64,000 nucleotides of DNA, taken from Labilithrix sp. (GTDB lineage Bacteria > Myxococcota > Polyangia > Polyangiales > Polyangiaceae). The notes beneath the pieces are model-generated. The model was not told the DNA's origin. It saw only the letters and a program-made list of their open reading frames with translations, and did not search any database. Below are positions 9,435 through 19,437 of this stretch, one piece after another (position 1 is the stretch's first letter; each line of letters begins with the position of its first letter). The position numbers and the translations under genes were made by a program. The stretch covers positions 1 through 64,000 of the forward strand of contig JAQBQL010000226.1 of NCBI GenBank assembly GCA_028287035.1, given 5' to 3'.

Positions 9435-10859
9435 TCACCAGGGGAACCATTCGTGCGGCACCTTTTGCCACGCCGTAGGCCTTCTCGGGTCACCGTCGGG
9501 CATCACCAGCGAGCCCACCGCGTCGGCATGCTCGTACACGGAGCCGATGTTCCGGGCGATCGAGTCGAGGTCCACGTCGCTGACGACGCCGTTGCTGGTC
9601 GCCTTGTAGAACTGGACCGTCACGCGCACGGGAAACCGCGGGTCACGCTCGAGCCGCAGCCGGTGGCCCTCGCTGTAGGGTCCCAGGTTCGGGCCGTGGC
9701 CGAGCACCGCCTGCTCCACGTCGCTCCCCTCGAAGGCGGCAGCGCCCTTCGCGTCTGCCGCCATCGGAGCCGGAGCCGCGGTGGGCGCCGCCGCCGACTT
9801 CTTCGGCGCCGAAGGCCACGGCGGAGGAGCGCCGCCCGCGCCCGGGGGGGCCGGCATCACGCCGCCGAGCCGTCCGAGCTGGGCATGCTTGAGGGGCACC
9901 TGCACGAGGAAGAGGACGTCGGCTCCCTTCTGGAGCGCCGTGCGATCATCCTCGGTCTTCGGGCCGCCCTGCGCGGCGATGCGCTGCTCGACGTCCGCCT
10001 TTCGTTCGGCGGTGAACGCCGCGCGCTGTCCCTTGTTGTCGAAGTAGAGCTCCTGGCCCCAGCCGGCGGCGGTCACGTCCTCACCGCGGTTCTCGATGAC
10101 CTGCATGCTCGTCCCCTGGCGCGTGACGAGGATGCTGAGCACCGCCGGCGAGCCCGGCGCCGACTGGTAGTTGAAGAGCACCGGGTTGAAGCTCGCCTTG
10201 CCGGTCTTCGGGATGGGCAGGAAGACTGCCTGCGCGCTCACGAGAAAGTGCGAGTCACGCCCGGCGAGGAGGTTGCCGTCGCCGAGGATCGAGTCGGGCC
10301 GCGCCGCGAACGCCTTGATGTTCCTGAGCACGTCGGTCAAGGGGACGCTGCGGAGGCTCTGGCCCTGCTCGTTGCCCACGCGAACGAAGAAGTGGTCGGC
10401 CGGGATGTCGCCGGTGCGGTCGGCGAAGTTCGGGTTGCGGATGACCGGCATGACCGCCGACTCGAACTGCCCGCTCGGCGCCCGGCGGCGCACCTGGAGC
10501 GAGAGGTCCGAGATGTTCGGTCCGACCGAGGAGCCCTGCGCGCGGCCCGTGTCCTCCCAGGCCACGTTCACGAGGGACAGGTTCCGCCGCCCGACGCGGC
10601 TCGCGAGGTCACCGTCGGAGACCATGCCCGTGACCTTCGCGATGGTGCGGGCGTAGGCGGCGTCGTCGGTGGGGCTCTTGATGCCCCAGTCAGGCTCCTC
10701 GTCGAGCTGGGCGGCGGTGGTCTCGCCGGTCGCGACGGGGGTGCTCGGGCCGGCCGGGTCGGCGGGGGCGGGGTCGTGGACGATGATGACCCGCTCGCGC
10801 GTGCAGGCGCCCAGCGCGGAGAGGAGGGCCAGGGAGGAGACGAGGAGGGCACGCTTCAT
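9435..10859 (-). CDS. large secreted lipoprotein, function unknown
   Basis: A 474-residue protein starting MKRALLVSSLALLSALGACTRE, a clear signal peptide with lipobox LGAC. The body is mostly beta-like (for example SLQVRRRAPSGQFESAVMPVIRNPNF and SHFLVSAQAVFLPIPKTG). A Pro/Ala linker rich in KSAAAPTAAPAPM follows, then a short conserved-looking C-terminal module ending WQKVPHEWFPW. I recognise no family. The ATG at 10859 is preferred over upstream starts because it alone gives a lipoprotein signal and has GGAG about 8 nt upstream. It lies 111 nt upstream of another lipoprotein gene on the same strand. Confidence 0.75.
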   Translation of the reverse strand: MKRALLVSSLALLSALGACTRERVIIVHDPAPADPAGPSTPVATGETTAAQLDEEPDWGIKSPTDDAAYARTIAKVTGMVSDGDLASRVGRRNLSLVNVAWEDTGRAQGSSVGPNISDLSLQVRRRAPSGQFESAVMPVIRNPNFADRTGDIPADHFFVRVGNEQGQSLRSVPLTDVLRNIKAFAARPDSILGDGNLLAGRDSHFLVSAQAVFLPIPKTGKASFNPVLFNYQSAPGSPAVLSILVTRQGTSMQVIENRGEDVTAAGWGQELYFDNKGQRAAFTAERKADVEQRIAAQGGPKTEDDRTALQKGADVLFLVQVPLKHAQLGRLGGVMPAPPGAGGAPPPWPSAPKKSAAAPTAAPAPMAADAKGAAAFEGSDVEQAVLGHGPNLGPYSEGHRLRLERDPRFPVRVTVQFYKATSNGVVSDVDLDSIARNIGSVYEHADAVGSLVMPDGDPRRPTAWQKVPHEWFPW

Positions 10860-11002
10860 GGGCCGGCTCCAACGGACGAGCCGCCAAACGGATCTCTCCG
10901 GGCGGCGAACCGGCACGCGATAGCACCCGCGGAACGCTGCGCAAGAAGAGATCCACCTTCGCCGAGCGCCAGGTTTTCCCGCAATTACCGGCCAATGGCA
11001 CA

Positions 11003-11031
11003 TTGACCTGGGCCGTTTCGAATCGTACGCC
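11003..11031 (+). promoter_or_regulatory. candidate sigma70-type promoter of the SDR gene
   Basis: TTGACC at 11003-11008 is separated by 17 nt from TACGCC at 11026-11031, about 35 nt before the ATG at 11065. The -35 is close to consensus and the -10 is weak. It is an assignment by eye only. Confidence 0.3.
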
Positions 11032-11064
11032 GTCCCGGTCCACGGCCGACTAGAACGCACCCTC

Positions 11065-11898
11065 ATGACGACCTCCCTCAAGGGCAAGACCCTCTTCATC
11101 ACGGGCGCGAGCCGCGGCATCGGCAAGGCCATCGCCCTCCGCGCCGCACGCGACGGCGCGAACATCGTCATCGCCGCGAAGACGGCCGAGCCCCACCCGA
11201 AGCTGCCGGGCACGATCTACACGGCGAAGGCGGAGATCGAGGCGGCGGGCGGCAAGGCGCTCGCGTGCATCGTCGACGTGCGCATGGAAGACCAGATCCA
11301 GGCGGCGGTGAAGCAGGCGGTCGAGACGTTCGGCGGCATCGACATCCTCGTGAACAACGCGAGCGCCATCCAGCTCACCGGGACGCTCGAGACCCCGATG
11401 AAGAGGTACGACCTCATGCATGGGGTGAACACGCGCGGGACGTTCGCGTGCTCCCAGGCGTGCATCCCGTACCTCGCGAAGGCCGAGAACCCGCACATCC
11501 TCAACCTCTCGCCCCCGCTCAACATGGAGGCCCGCTGGTTCGGCCCCCACGTCGCCTACACGATGGCGAAGTTCGGGATGAGCCTCTGCGTGCTCGGCAT
11601 GGCCGAGGAGCTCAAGCCGAAGAAGATCGCGGTCAACGCGCTGTGGCCGCGGACGGTCATCGCCACGGCCGCGGTGCAGAACCTGCTCGGCGGCGACGAG
11701 ACGATCAAGGGCAGCCGGTCTCCCGAGATCATGGCGGATGCGGCGTACGTGATCCTCACGAAGAAGAGCACCGAGTACACCGGCAACTTCGCGATCGACG
11801 ATCTGACGCTGCGCGAGAGCGGCGTCACCGATCTGTCGAAGTACGCGATGACGCCGGGCACGAAGGACTCGGACCTGACGCCTGACTTTTTCGTGTGA
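11065..11898 (+). CDS. short-chain dehydrogenase/reductase, HSDL2-like
   Basis: A 277-residue classical SDR. The cofactor loop TGASRGIGKA is at 12-21, the NNAS motif of the central sheet is present, then NLSPPLN with the catalytic Ser and AYTMAKFG giving YxxxK. The long stretch between strand 2 and the next helix (TAEPHPKLPGTIYTAKAEIE) is typical of hydroxysteroid dehydrogenase-like protein 2, suggesting an oxidoreductase acting on a lipid or steroid-like alcohol. The eukaryotic SCP2 domain of HSDL2 is absent. It stands alone between oppositely oriented and unrelated genes. Confidence 0.88.
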   Translation: MTTSLKGKTLFITGASRGIGKAIALRAARDGANIVIAAKTAEPHPKLPGTIYTAKAEIEAAGGKALACIVDVRMEDQIQAAVKQAVETFGGIDILVNNASAIQLTGTLETPMKRYDLMHGVNTRGTFACSQACIPYLAKAENPHILNLSPPLNMEARWFGPHVAYTMAKFGMSLCVLGMAEELKPKKIAVNALWPRTVIATAAVQNLLGGDETIKGSRSPEIMADAAYVILTKKSTEYTGNFAIDDLTLRESGVTDLSKYAMTPGTKDSDLTPDFFV

Positions 11899-11964
11899 TT
11901 AGTCCTGGCGCATCGGTTGCAAGAATCTAGGCTCTAGGACGTTTTTGGCGGTAGCCCTGGGAGG

Positions 11965-12285
11965 ATGCGAGTTTCAATGAGAAGTCCGACGAAAGACGCG
12001 AGTGATCGGCGCGTGGCAGAGCGCCGATCGGAGCCTTCACGCGGGGTGGAGGCTCGCCGACCCGAGGCCGGCGCCGTCCCCGGGGAGCGCCGCGTGGTCG
12101 AGCAGCGCAAGGTCGGAACCGCGATGGTCGACGCGCTCGAGGACATCCTCAAGTGGGAGCGCGCGAGCGAGCGTGCCCTGCGTGTGGCCGCCGTCTCGGG
12201 TGACGTGCGCGACGGGCGCGTGACGCTCGGCGGCGCCGGCGGCGAAGCGAGCAGCGCGACCGACCGCGACGCGCGCTCGAACTAG
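11965..12285 (+). CDS. small charged hypothetical protein
   Basis: A 106-residue ORF rich in Arg, Glu and Ala, with a central predicted helix (VGTAMVDALEDILKWERASERALRVAAV). There is no signal peptide or membrane segment. It runs straight into the lamin-tail lipoprotein gene with a 9-nt gap, so cotranscription is likely. GGGAGG sits directly against the first ATG (11965). The ATG at 11977 would give more usable ribosome-binding-site spacing and may be the real start. No family recognised. Confidence 0.5.
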   Translation: MRVSMRSPTKDASDRRVAERRSEPSRGVEARRPEAGAVPGERRVVEQRKVGTAMVDALEDILKWERASERALRVAAVSGDVRDGRVTLGGAGGEASSATDRDARSN

Positions 12286-12294
12286 AAAGGGATC

Positions 12295-12993
12295 ATGCGC
12301 CTCGTCCGTAGCTGGGTAGGCGGGGGTACCGTCACCGTCGCGCTGAAGGCCTGCGTGATCGCCGCTGCCGTCGCGACTCTTCTGGTCGCATGCGCGACCG
12401 GCACCGACACGGTGGACTTCACCCAGGGCGCGGTGGATGCCGAGGGCGGCACCCCGGGTGACGGGAGCGGCGGCCGGGATTCCACGGTCGACCCGCTCGA
12501 CGACGCGGGCGCCGACGCGAAGAAGGACGGCGCGACGCCGCCGACCGGAGCGAGCCACGTCGTCATCAACGAGCTGCAGGCCGACGGCGCCGAGTTCGTC
12601 GAGCTGTACAACCCGACCGGCGCATCCATCTCCTTGAGCGGCTACGAGATCAAGTACCAGTCGGCGGGCGGCGGCGCCGGCGGCGCGGGCCACGCGTTCG
12701 GCTCGGGCGACAGCATCGGCGCCGGCACGTTCCTCCTGCTGACGAAGGCGAACGGCAAGTGGGTCGAGGGCATGGCCGGAGCCGCCGGGCAGATCGGCCT
12801 CTTCGACGGCTCGACCCTCGTGGACGCGGTCGCCTACGGCAGCATCACGGGCGGCGCCTACGGCGAAGGATCGCCGGCTCCCGCGCCGCCCACCGGCGGC
12901 TCGATCGGGCGCGCCAGCGACGGCGTCGACTCGAACAAGAACGCCGCCGACTTCGTGACCTTCACGACGCCGACGCCGGGCTCCGCGAACTAG
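12295..12993 (+). CDS. lamin-tail-domain lipoprotein
   Basis: A 232-residue exported protein. A long N-terminal signal ends in the lipobox LVAC, followed by an acidic Gly/Asp linker (about 45-85). An LTD-type immunoglobulin fold begins VVINELQADGAEFVELYNPTG, the characteristic opening of bacterial lamin-tail domains. It continues through GYEIKYQ to SIGRASDGVDSN and FTTPTPGSAN, the usual closing strands. Bacterial LTD proteins are extracellular or surface modules, often fused to nucleases or phosphatases; here it stands alone. Function unknown. Confidence 0.85.
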   Translation: MRLVRSWVGGGTVTVALKACVIAAAVATLLVACATGTDTVDFTQGAVDAEGGTPGDGSGGRDSTVDPLDDAGADAKKDGATPPTGASHVVINELQADGAEFVELYNPTGASISLSGYEIKYQSAGGGAGGAGHAFGSGDSIGAGTFLLLTKANGKWVEGMAGAAGQIGLFDGSTLVDAVAYGSITGGAYGEGSPAPAPPTGGSIGRASDGVDSNKNAADFVTFTTPTPGSAN

Positions 12994-13009
12994 CGGCGGC
13001 GGTCGACCG

Positions 13010-13335
13010 CTACTTCGTCTTCGACGCGCAGAGCGGCGAGACGTTCGCCTCGGGGCTCGACGCCCACTCGGCCGGGGTACGCGACGTGATGGCGAGGGCG
13101 TGGATGCCGCCCGCCGACGGCTTCTTCGTCATGAGGTCGCCGAGCGCGCCGTACACGAGCTGGTGGCGGCGCACCGGCGCGATGCCCTCGAACGCAGGGG
13201 ACACGATGATCACCTTGAAGTGCGTCTCGGACCCCGGCGCGACCGAGTGCATGTGGCTCTCGTTCACGACCTCGAGCAGCTCGGGCGTGAGCTTCTCGCG
13301 CAGCAGTGCCTCGACGTTGTTCTGGACGCTCATGG

Positions 13336-13339
<4 letters not shown>
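13010..13339 (-). CDS. BolA-family protein
   Basis: A 109-residue BolA-like protein. The core [32 protein letters not shown], followed by [15 protein letters not shown], matches the BolA class II KH-like fold, including the invariant His used in Fe-S glutaredoxin partnership. The C-terminal tail ([14 protein letters not shown]) is also typical. The GTG start at 13339 overlaps the TGA of the upstream sigma-factor gene in a GTGA, so translation is probably coupled. No monothiol glutaredoxin is seen in the window. Confidence 0.88.
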
Positions 13340-14691
<1,352 letters not shown>

Positions 14692-14993
14692 GGCGACCCT
14701 TCCAGCAAGACTTCAAAGTAATGACGACTGGCGAACGCACCCGTTCTCCGCGAATTTTCTTTTCTTCGTGCGCCGCGTGCTCGTGCACGTGACGGCGAGC
14801 AGTCGTGCTCGCGCAAGTCAACTCGTTCGCCCTGCAAAAGTGTGGCACGTCCTGGACGGACGGGCCAAAGTCGGAGACGACCGCACATGTGTCAGGTCCG
14901 GTCAAGGTGACCGGAACCCTCACATTTGACGGTTTATCTCGGGTTGGTCGTTCCAGCGAGCTCAGCCGTTGCGGTACCCCGGTGGGCGGCTCG
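14692..14993. promoter_or_regulatory. 302-nt intergenic region upstream of the sigma-factor gene
   Basis: No gene is visible. The region holds the sigma-factor ribosome-binding site (GGAAGGG on the minus strand) and a short T-rich patch near 14755-14765. There is also an inverted repeat TCCGGTC-AAGGT-GACCGGA around 14897-14915. A minus-strand TTGACT near 14816-14821 could be a -35, but no convincing -10 accompanies it. The region lies between two minus-strand genes, so it combines the 3' end of the downstream-oriented sigma promoter region and whatever follows aat. Confidence 0.35.
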
Positions 14994-15716
14994 TCAAACG
15001 AGGCGTGCGGTCCGCGCCTGCGCGAGGGGGAGGCGCTCCAGGTACTCGCGGCGCGGGATCTCGATGCAACCGAGCGAGGCGAGGTGGTTGTTCTGGACCT
15101 GGACGTCGAAGAGCGTGAACCCCGACGCGCGGAGCCGCTCGGCCAGTGACACGAAGGCGATCTTCGAGCAGTCCGTCCGGAGATGGAACATGGATTCGCC
15201 CGCGAACATGCCGCCGATGGCGAGGCCGTAGATGCCTCCGACGAGCACGCGCGGACCGCTCGCCGGCTTCTCCCAGACCTCGACGCTGTGCGCCCAACCG
15301 AGCTCGTGGAGGCGCTGGTAGCCCTCTTCGAGCTCCGGGATGATCCACGTCGCCTTCGCGCGGGTCTCCCCGCAGAGATGCATGACCTGCGCGAAATCCT
15401 CGTCGAGCGTCACCTCGTAGCGGTGCTGACGCAGCGTCCGGCGCAGGCTCCGCGACCAGTGCAGCTCGCCGGGCTGGTCGAGCGGGAAGATGGCCCGCGG
15501 CGACGGGGAGAACCACAGGACGAGCGGGCGCTTGCCGTCACGCTCGTCGCCGTGCGGCCAGGGGAAGATGCCGCTGCGATAGGCGAGCAGCACGGTCCCC
15601 GGGGAGAAGTCGCAGCCCATTCCCAGGACCTCCGGCGCCTTGGGACGGCGGGGGTCCGGGAAGCGGACGTGCGTGGGCGCGGGCTCGATCGGAGGGTACG
15701 GCAGCGCGCGGGCCAC
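14994..15716 (-). CDS. aat: leucyl/phenylalanyl-tRNA--protein transferase
   Basis: A 240-residue Aat. It transfers Leu or Phe from charged tRNA to the N-termini of proteins with basic N-terminal residues, marking them for ClpS/ClpAP (N-end rule). The family signature GGIYGLAIGGMFAGESMFH, followed by SKIAFVSLAERL, is complete. The early GCDFSPGTVLLAYRSGIFPW and LVLWFSPSPRAIF segments also match. Length is normal. The start is GTG at 15716 (VARALPYPP). Neighbouring genes are lipoproteins, so there is no functional operon. Confidence 0.95.
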   Translation of the reverse strand: MARALPYPPIEPAPTHVRFPDPRRPKAPEVLGMGCDFSPGTVLLAYRSGIFPWPHGDERDGKRPLVLWFSPSPRAIFPLDQPGELHWSRSLRRTLRQHRYEVTLDEDFAQVMHLCGETRAKATWIIPELEEGYQRLHELGWAHSVEVWEKPASGPRVLVGGIYGLAIGGMFAGESMFHLRTDCSKIAFVSLAERLRASGFTLFDVQVQNNHLASLGCIEIPRREYLERLPLAQARTARLV

Positions 15717-15743
15717 GGGGCGAGCTTAGCCTGGCGCGTCTCG

Positions 15744-16373
15744 TCAGGGAGTCGACAGCGACATCGAATGCGCGACGGTGACGACCCCCGAGCTCGGAGG
15801 CTGGAACGTCATCGAGCAGATCGCCCGCGCGATGCACGTCGCGCTCTCCTTGTCGGCGGTCGTCGCGCCCTGGTCGAGCCGGGAGAGCGCCACCTTGCCA
15901 TCGGTGCCGAACACGAACACGCCGCCGACCTTGCCGCCGGTCTTCGCGCCCGGCGTCTTCGCGTCGATCGACGCGCCGTAGCACGCCGCGAACTGGTCCT
16001 TGCCGGAGGCGAGGAGCGCGGTCGTCACGTCCTGGTTCACGCTGCCCGTGACCTGCACGGTGCCCTGCTTGACCGTGACCTTCGAGGCGGTCGCCGACGA
16101 CGGCGGCGCGGGGGGACGCGCGCCCTGACAGAGGTCGCCCGTGTGATCGAGCAGGGCGAGGTCGGGCTGCGCGGTCGCCGCCGGCTTCGGGGGGGCGGCG
16201 CTCGCGGTCGGGGCAGGAGGCGGCGGCGCGATGGTCGGCAGCGGCGCGACCGGCGCGGTGGTGGCGGGCGTCCCGCCGGCGGAGGGCGCGGGCTCGGGGG
16301 GCGAGCCGCACGCGACGACCGCGCTCGCGAGGGTGGAAAGAAGCAGGGCAGGGACCAAGGAGTGACGAGTCAT
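15744..16373 (-). CDS. lipoprotein with AgmX/PglI-like C-terminal domain
   Basis: A 209-residue exported lipoprotein. The signal ends in SAVVAC (Cys 22). A Pro/Ala/Thr linker (about 25-70) follows, then a compact domain beginning VTVKQGTVQVTGSVNQ. It contains FAACYGASIDAKTPGAKTGGKVGGVFVFGTDGKVALSRL and a late Cys pair (CIARAICSM). The pattern CY...G-x-V-x-F-x-x-x-x-DGKV with a closing Cys segment is that of the myxobacterial AgmX/PglI C-terminal family, a TonB-C-like fold implicated in gliding and envelope machinery. The role here is unknown. It lies 26 nt after the metallopeptidase gene on the same strand. Confidence 0.75.
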   Translation of the reverse strand: MTRHSLVPALLLSTLASAVVACGSPPEPAPSAGGTPATTAPVAPLPTIAPPPPAPTASAAPPKPAATAQPDLALLDHTGDLCQGARPPAPPSSATASKVTVKQGTVQVTGSVNQDVTTALLASGKDQFAACYGASIDAKTPGAKTGGKVGGVFVFGTDGKVALSRLDQGATTADKESATCIARAICSMTFQPPSSGVVTVAHSMSLSTP

Positions 16374-16399
16374 GGTCGCCACTCTACGCCCTCCTGGCC

Positions 16400-18532
16400 T
16401 CAATCGAGCTTGATGCCGTAAACGAAGCTGGGCTTCGGTGACCGGAGCACCCGCTCGGTGATGACGGCGTGGGGCTTTGCCTTGTCCCCCGTCACGTCGA
16501 CGAAGTCCTTCACGAGCTTCTCGGCGCGGGCCTTGTCGCCCTTGCCCTTGATCTGCGCGACCTCGATCATGAGCGACTTCACGGCGGCCGGGAACCGGTC
16601 GAGTGCGACCGAAAAGCACCCCTGGTCCTTGCCGTTCGCGGCGGTCTCGCCTTCCTTGTACGTGACGGCGCCGTTCTTCATCAGCCAGCCGAGCTGGATG
16701 GCGGCGAGCTGGCTGTAGTTCCGCGGGTGCTTGTCGTCGTCGTACATGCCGCGCGAGATGTGACCGAAGGCCCAGGTGAGGTCGCGGACGTGGGCCTGCT
16801 GCGCCTCCTCGGTCGTGATCTCCTTCTTCTCGGCGAGCCAGTCGGTGAAGTAGAGCGCCGCGGTCTGCGCCTTCAGCTCCTCGAGCGTGCTCGCCAGGGG
16901 GCCGCCGAACGCGTCGCGGTCGATCTTGCCATTGGCCTTGTACTGGTGCGCCGGGCCGAGGTTGTGGGCGGCCTCGTGGAGGACGGTGCTCATCAGCTGC
17001 GGCTCGCGCTCGCTCGTGTACTTGCCGATCGTGTCCTTGCAGAAGAGCGACTCGGCGCCCGCCTTCAGCGCGTCGACGCTGTCGGCATCGGTGTAGAAGT
17101 TCGTCATCGCGACGGTGCGCCCGCGGCCCTCGTTGGCGACCGGGCCGAAGTTCGGCAAGGATTGTCCGATCGTGGCGCCGTTCGGCGGCCGCGAGTCGCC
17201 GGCGTTCAGTGCGATGTCCACGAAGTCGGGCAGCTTGAAGCTGACCTCGCGCGCCTTGTACGGAGGCCCGGCGAGCTCGGCGAGCGCCTTTTCCATCTCG
17301 CCCTTCAGCGGATCGAGCTTGCTCTGCCACTTCAGGGAGCCCTGGTTGATGAGCCCGAAGCTCACGTGGAAGAGCGCCTTCGTGCTGCACGGCTCGCGGT
17401 ACACCTCGTCGGCGGCGACGCGCAGGTAGTACTTCGAGTTCTTCGCGTCCATCTTCGCCCAGGCCTCGTCGGCCGGCCACCAGCGGTCATCGGTGAACGC
17501 CTGCGCGCTCGCGAGGAGATAGGCCTTCAGCGCCGGCTCCTTGTCGCCGAGCGCTTCGGCGGCGCCCTTCAGCTGGCCGCTGATCGCGTCGACGTCCGCC
17601 TTGAAGGCCTCGTGGTACGGCACCGCCCGGAACACGTCGCCCTTGTCGCCGCCGGCCGCGACGACCGTGAACGGGTCCATGAGGCCCTTGTTCTTGAAGA
17701 CGTCGTCCTTGTCGTCCTTCGTGTCCTTCTTCGCGAGGTCCTCGCAGAACTTCGGCTTCTCGAGGAGCGCGGCCGGGTAGAGGCCGCTGATCTTGCCCTT
17801 GGCGAGATCGGGGATGGCGCTGCACGCGGGATCGTTCTGCGTCGCGGGCGCCTCGCACTTCGGCCCCTGGTTGCGGAAGAAGAGCGACCGGCTCGCCGCG
17901 TCGTCGTCGGGGATGCGGGCGCGGAGATCGAGCGTGCCTTCCTCGCGCGCATAGAGCTTCTCGATGAGCTCGGCGGCCTGGGTGACGAAGCCGACGAAGC
18001 GCTTCTCTTCCTCGGACGCCTTCGAGAGATCGGTCTCGACGAGGGTGATGCGGCTCTGCGAGAGCTCCTTCTTCACCGCCTCGCGACGGGCCGTCTCCTT
18101 CGGATCGAGACCGGCCGGCGCGGCGGGGCCGGTGGCGCGCTTCACGACGGTGTCGATGGCGTCCTGCGCCTTCGCCGTGAATCCGTCCTTCGCGACGTAT
18201 TCGACGAGCTTCGCGCCGGGAACGAGGCCCCAGTAGACCTGCACCTCGTCGGTGTCGATGACGCCGTCCTTGTTCTTGTCGGCCGTCCAGAAGAGGGGAA
18301 TCGCGAGCTCCGCGGCGACGCGATTGAAATCGCCGCGGGTCAGCTTGTCGACCTTGATGCCGGAGGGGCGGGCCGGCGCGGCGTCCGCCGCCTGCGCGGC
18401 CGCGGTGGTCGAGGCGGACGGCGCGGGCGCGGGCGCGGGGTCCGCCTTCTTCTCGCACGCAGCTGCGGCGAGTGCGAGGAGCGCGACGGGACCGAGACCC
18501 ACCAGACCGATCGAGCGGACGGAGATTTTCAT
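16400..18532 (-). CDS. M49-like (dipeptidyl-peptidase III family) metallopeptidase lipoprotein
   Basis: A 710-residue lipoprotein (MKISVRS..., lipobox LAAAAC, Cys 26). An Ala/Pro linker precedes a canonical EF-hand loop DKNKDGVIDTDE at 85-96, which has every Ca-ligand position filled. The zinc site is HEAAHNLGPAH near residue 518, with a downstream STLEELKAQTAALYF. This corresponds to the second Glu motif (EECRAE-like) of M49 enzymes. M49 peptidases cleave dipeptides; a secreted EF-hand lipoprotein version is unusual. The ATG at 18532 alone gives the lipoprotein signal. Probably cotranscribed with the small lipoprotein 26 nt downstream. Confidence 0.82.
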   Translation of the reverse strand: MKISVRSIGLVGLGPVALLALAAAACEKKADPAPAPAPSASTTAAAQAADAAPARPSGIKVDKLTRGDFNRVAAELAIPLFWTADKNKDGVIDTDEVQVYWGLVPGAKLVEYVAKDGFTAKAQDAIDTVVKRATGPAAPAGLDPKETARREAVKKELSQSRITLVETDLSKASEEEKRFVGFVTQAAELIEKLYAREEGTLDLRARIPDDDAASRSLFFRNQGPKCEAPATQNDPACSAIPDLAKGKISGLYPAALLEKPKFCEDLAKKDTKDDKDDVFKNKGLMDPFTVVAAGGDKGDVFRAVPYHEAFKADVDAISGQLKGAAEALGDKEPALKAYLLASAQAFTDDRWWPADEAWAKMDAKNSKYYLRVAADEVYREPCSTKALFHVSFGLINQGSLKWQSKLDPLKGEMEKALAELAGPPYKAREVSFKLPDFVDIALNAGDSRPPNGATIGQSLPNFGPVANEGRGRTVAMTNFYTDADSVDALKAGAESLFCKDTIGKYTSEREPQLMSTVLHEAAHNLGPAHQYKANGKIDRDAFGGPLASTLEELKAQTAALYFTDWLAEKKEITTEEAQQAHVRDLTWAFGHISRGMYDDDKHPRNYSQLAAIQLGWLMKNGAVTYKEGETAANGKDQGCFSVALDRFPAAVKSLMIEVAQIKGKGDKARAEKLVKDFVDVTGDKAKPHAVITERVLRSPKPSFVYGIKLD

Positions 18533-18603
18533 GACTCGGCAACGGTTTTGCCGCGAGGGCGTGCGCGCTGTCAAGGTAGGCTGCCCGCGAGGTCAGCTCT
18601 CGC

Positions 18604-19437
18604 ATGCAATTGACGCTTCCCGTCGATGCCGAGGTACGTGAACGTATCGACCGGCTGGAGATCCCGTTCAACGCCTACGGCGTCGATCCTTACGGGGTCG
18701 CGAAGTCCTATCTGGGCTTCTCGCTCTCGATCCTCAAGTTCTTCTTCCGCCACTACTTCTCGGTCGAGAGCCACGGCATCCACCACGTCCCGGCGCGCGG
18801 GCGGGTCATGCTCGTCGGCAATCACTCGGGCGGGCTCGCGATCGACGGGGCGATGGTCCACGCCTCGCAGTTCCTCGAGATGAATCCGCCGCGCCTCGCC
18901 CAGGCGATGGCCGAGAAGTTCCTCAACAAGATCCCGTTCGCTTCGCAGCTCACGAACCGCACCGGGCATCTCACCGGTCTGCCGGAGCATGCCGAGCGGC
19001 TGCTCGCCGACGAGCGCATGCTGATGGTCTTCCCGGAAGGAGCGCGCGGTACCGCCAAGCTGTACAGGGAGCGCTATTCGCTCGTGCACTTCGGCACGGG
19101 CTTCATGCGGCTCGCCATGAAGATGAAGACGCCCATCGTTCCGTTCGCCTTTCTGGGCGGCGGCGAGGCGGTGCCCACGATCTCGAACGCGGTCTCGATC
19201 GGCAAGCTGCTCGGCGTCCCGTACATCCCGGTGACGCCCTGGGGGCTCGCGCTGCCGCTCCCCGCCAAGCTCGAGGTGTATTACTCGGAGCCCATGGTCT
19301 TCGAGGGGAGCGGAACCGAGGATGACGACGTGATCGCGCAGCAGGTCGAGAGGGTGAAGGGCCGCATCGCAGGCCTCATCGCCTACGGGCGTGCGCGTCG
19401 CCAGGGCGAGCCCGCGGCCCTGCCGGAGGGCGCATGA
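18604..19437 (+). CDS. lysophospholipid/acylglycerol acyltransferase (LPLAT, MGAT-like)
   Basis: A 277-residue acyltransferase with an amphipathic or membrane-associated N-terminal region ([16 protein letters not shown]). The acyltransferase motif [10 protein letters not shown] is at 73-82 (catalytic His 74, Asp 81), the spacing seen in the MGAT-like branch rather than the HX4D of PlsC. The substrate motif is [10 protein letters not shown], and [14 protein letters not shown] corresponds to block IV. It probably acylates a glycerol backbone in lipid synthesis. The stop overlaps the start of the next gene by 4 nt (ATGA), so the pair is an operon and the epimerase-like protein may act in the same lipid pathway. 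Confidence 0.85.
   Translation: MQLTLPVDAEVRERIDRLEIPFNAYGVDPYGVAKSYLGFSLSILKFFFRHYFSVESHGIHHVPARGRVMLVGNHSGGLAIDGAMVHASQFLEMNPPRLAQAMAEKFLNKIPFASQLTNRTGHLTGLPEHAERLLADERMLMVFPEGARGTAKLYRERYSLVHFGTGFMRLAMKMKTPIVPFAFLGGGEAVPTISNAVSIGKLLGVPYIPVTPWGLALPLPAKLEVYYSEPMVFEGSGTEDDDVIAQQVERVKGRIAGLIAYGRARRQGEPAALPEGA

Noticed and set aside
11919..11950. Possible intrinsic terminator after the SDR gene (CTAG-GCT-CTAG followed by T5)
   Set aside because: The stem is only four base pairs and the T run is separated from it, so I could not support it as a terminator.
14833..14850. Possible sigma54 -24/-12 site upstream of the sigma-factor gene (minus strand TGCCAC...TTTGCA, or plus strand TGGCAC)
   Set aside because: On the minus strand the essential GG is GC and the spacing is one base short. 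On the plus strand the -12 GC element is missing.
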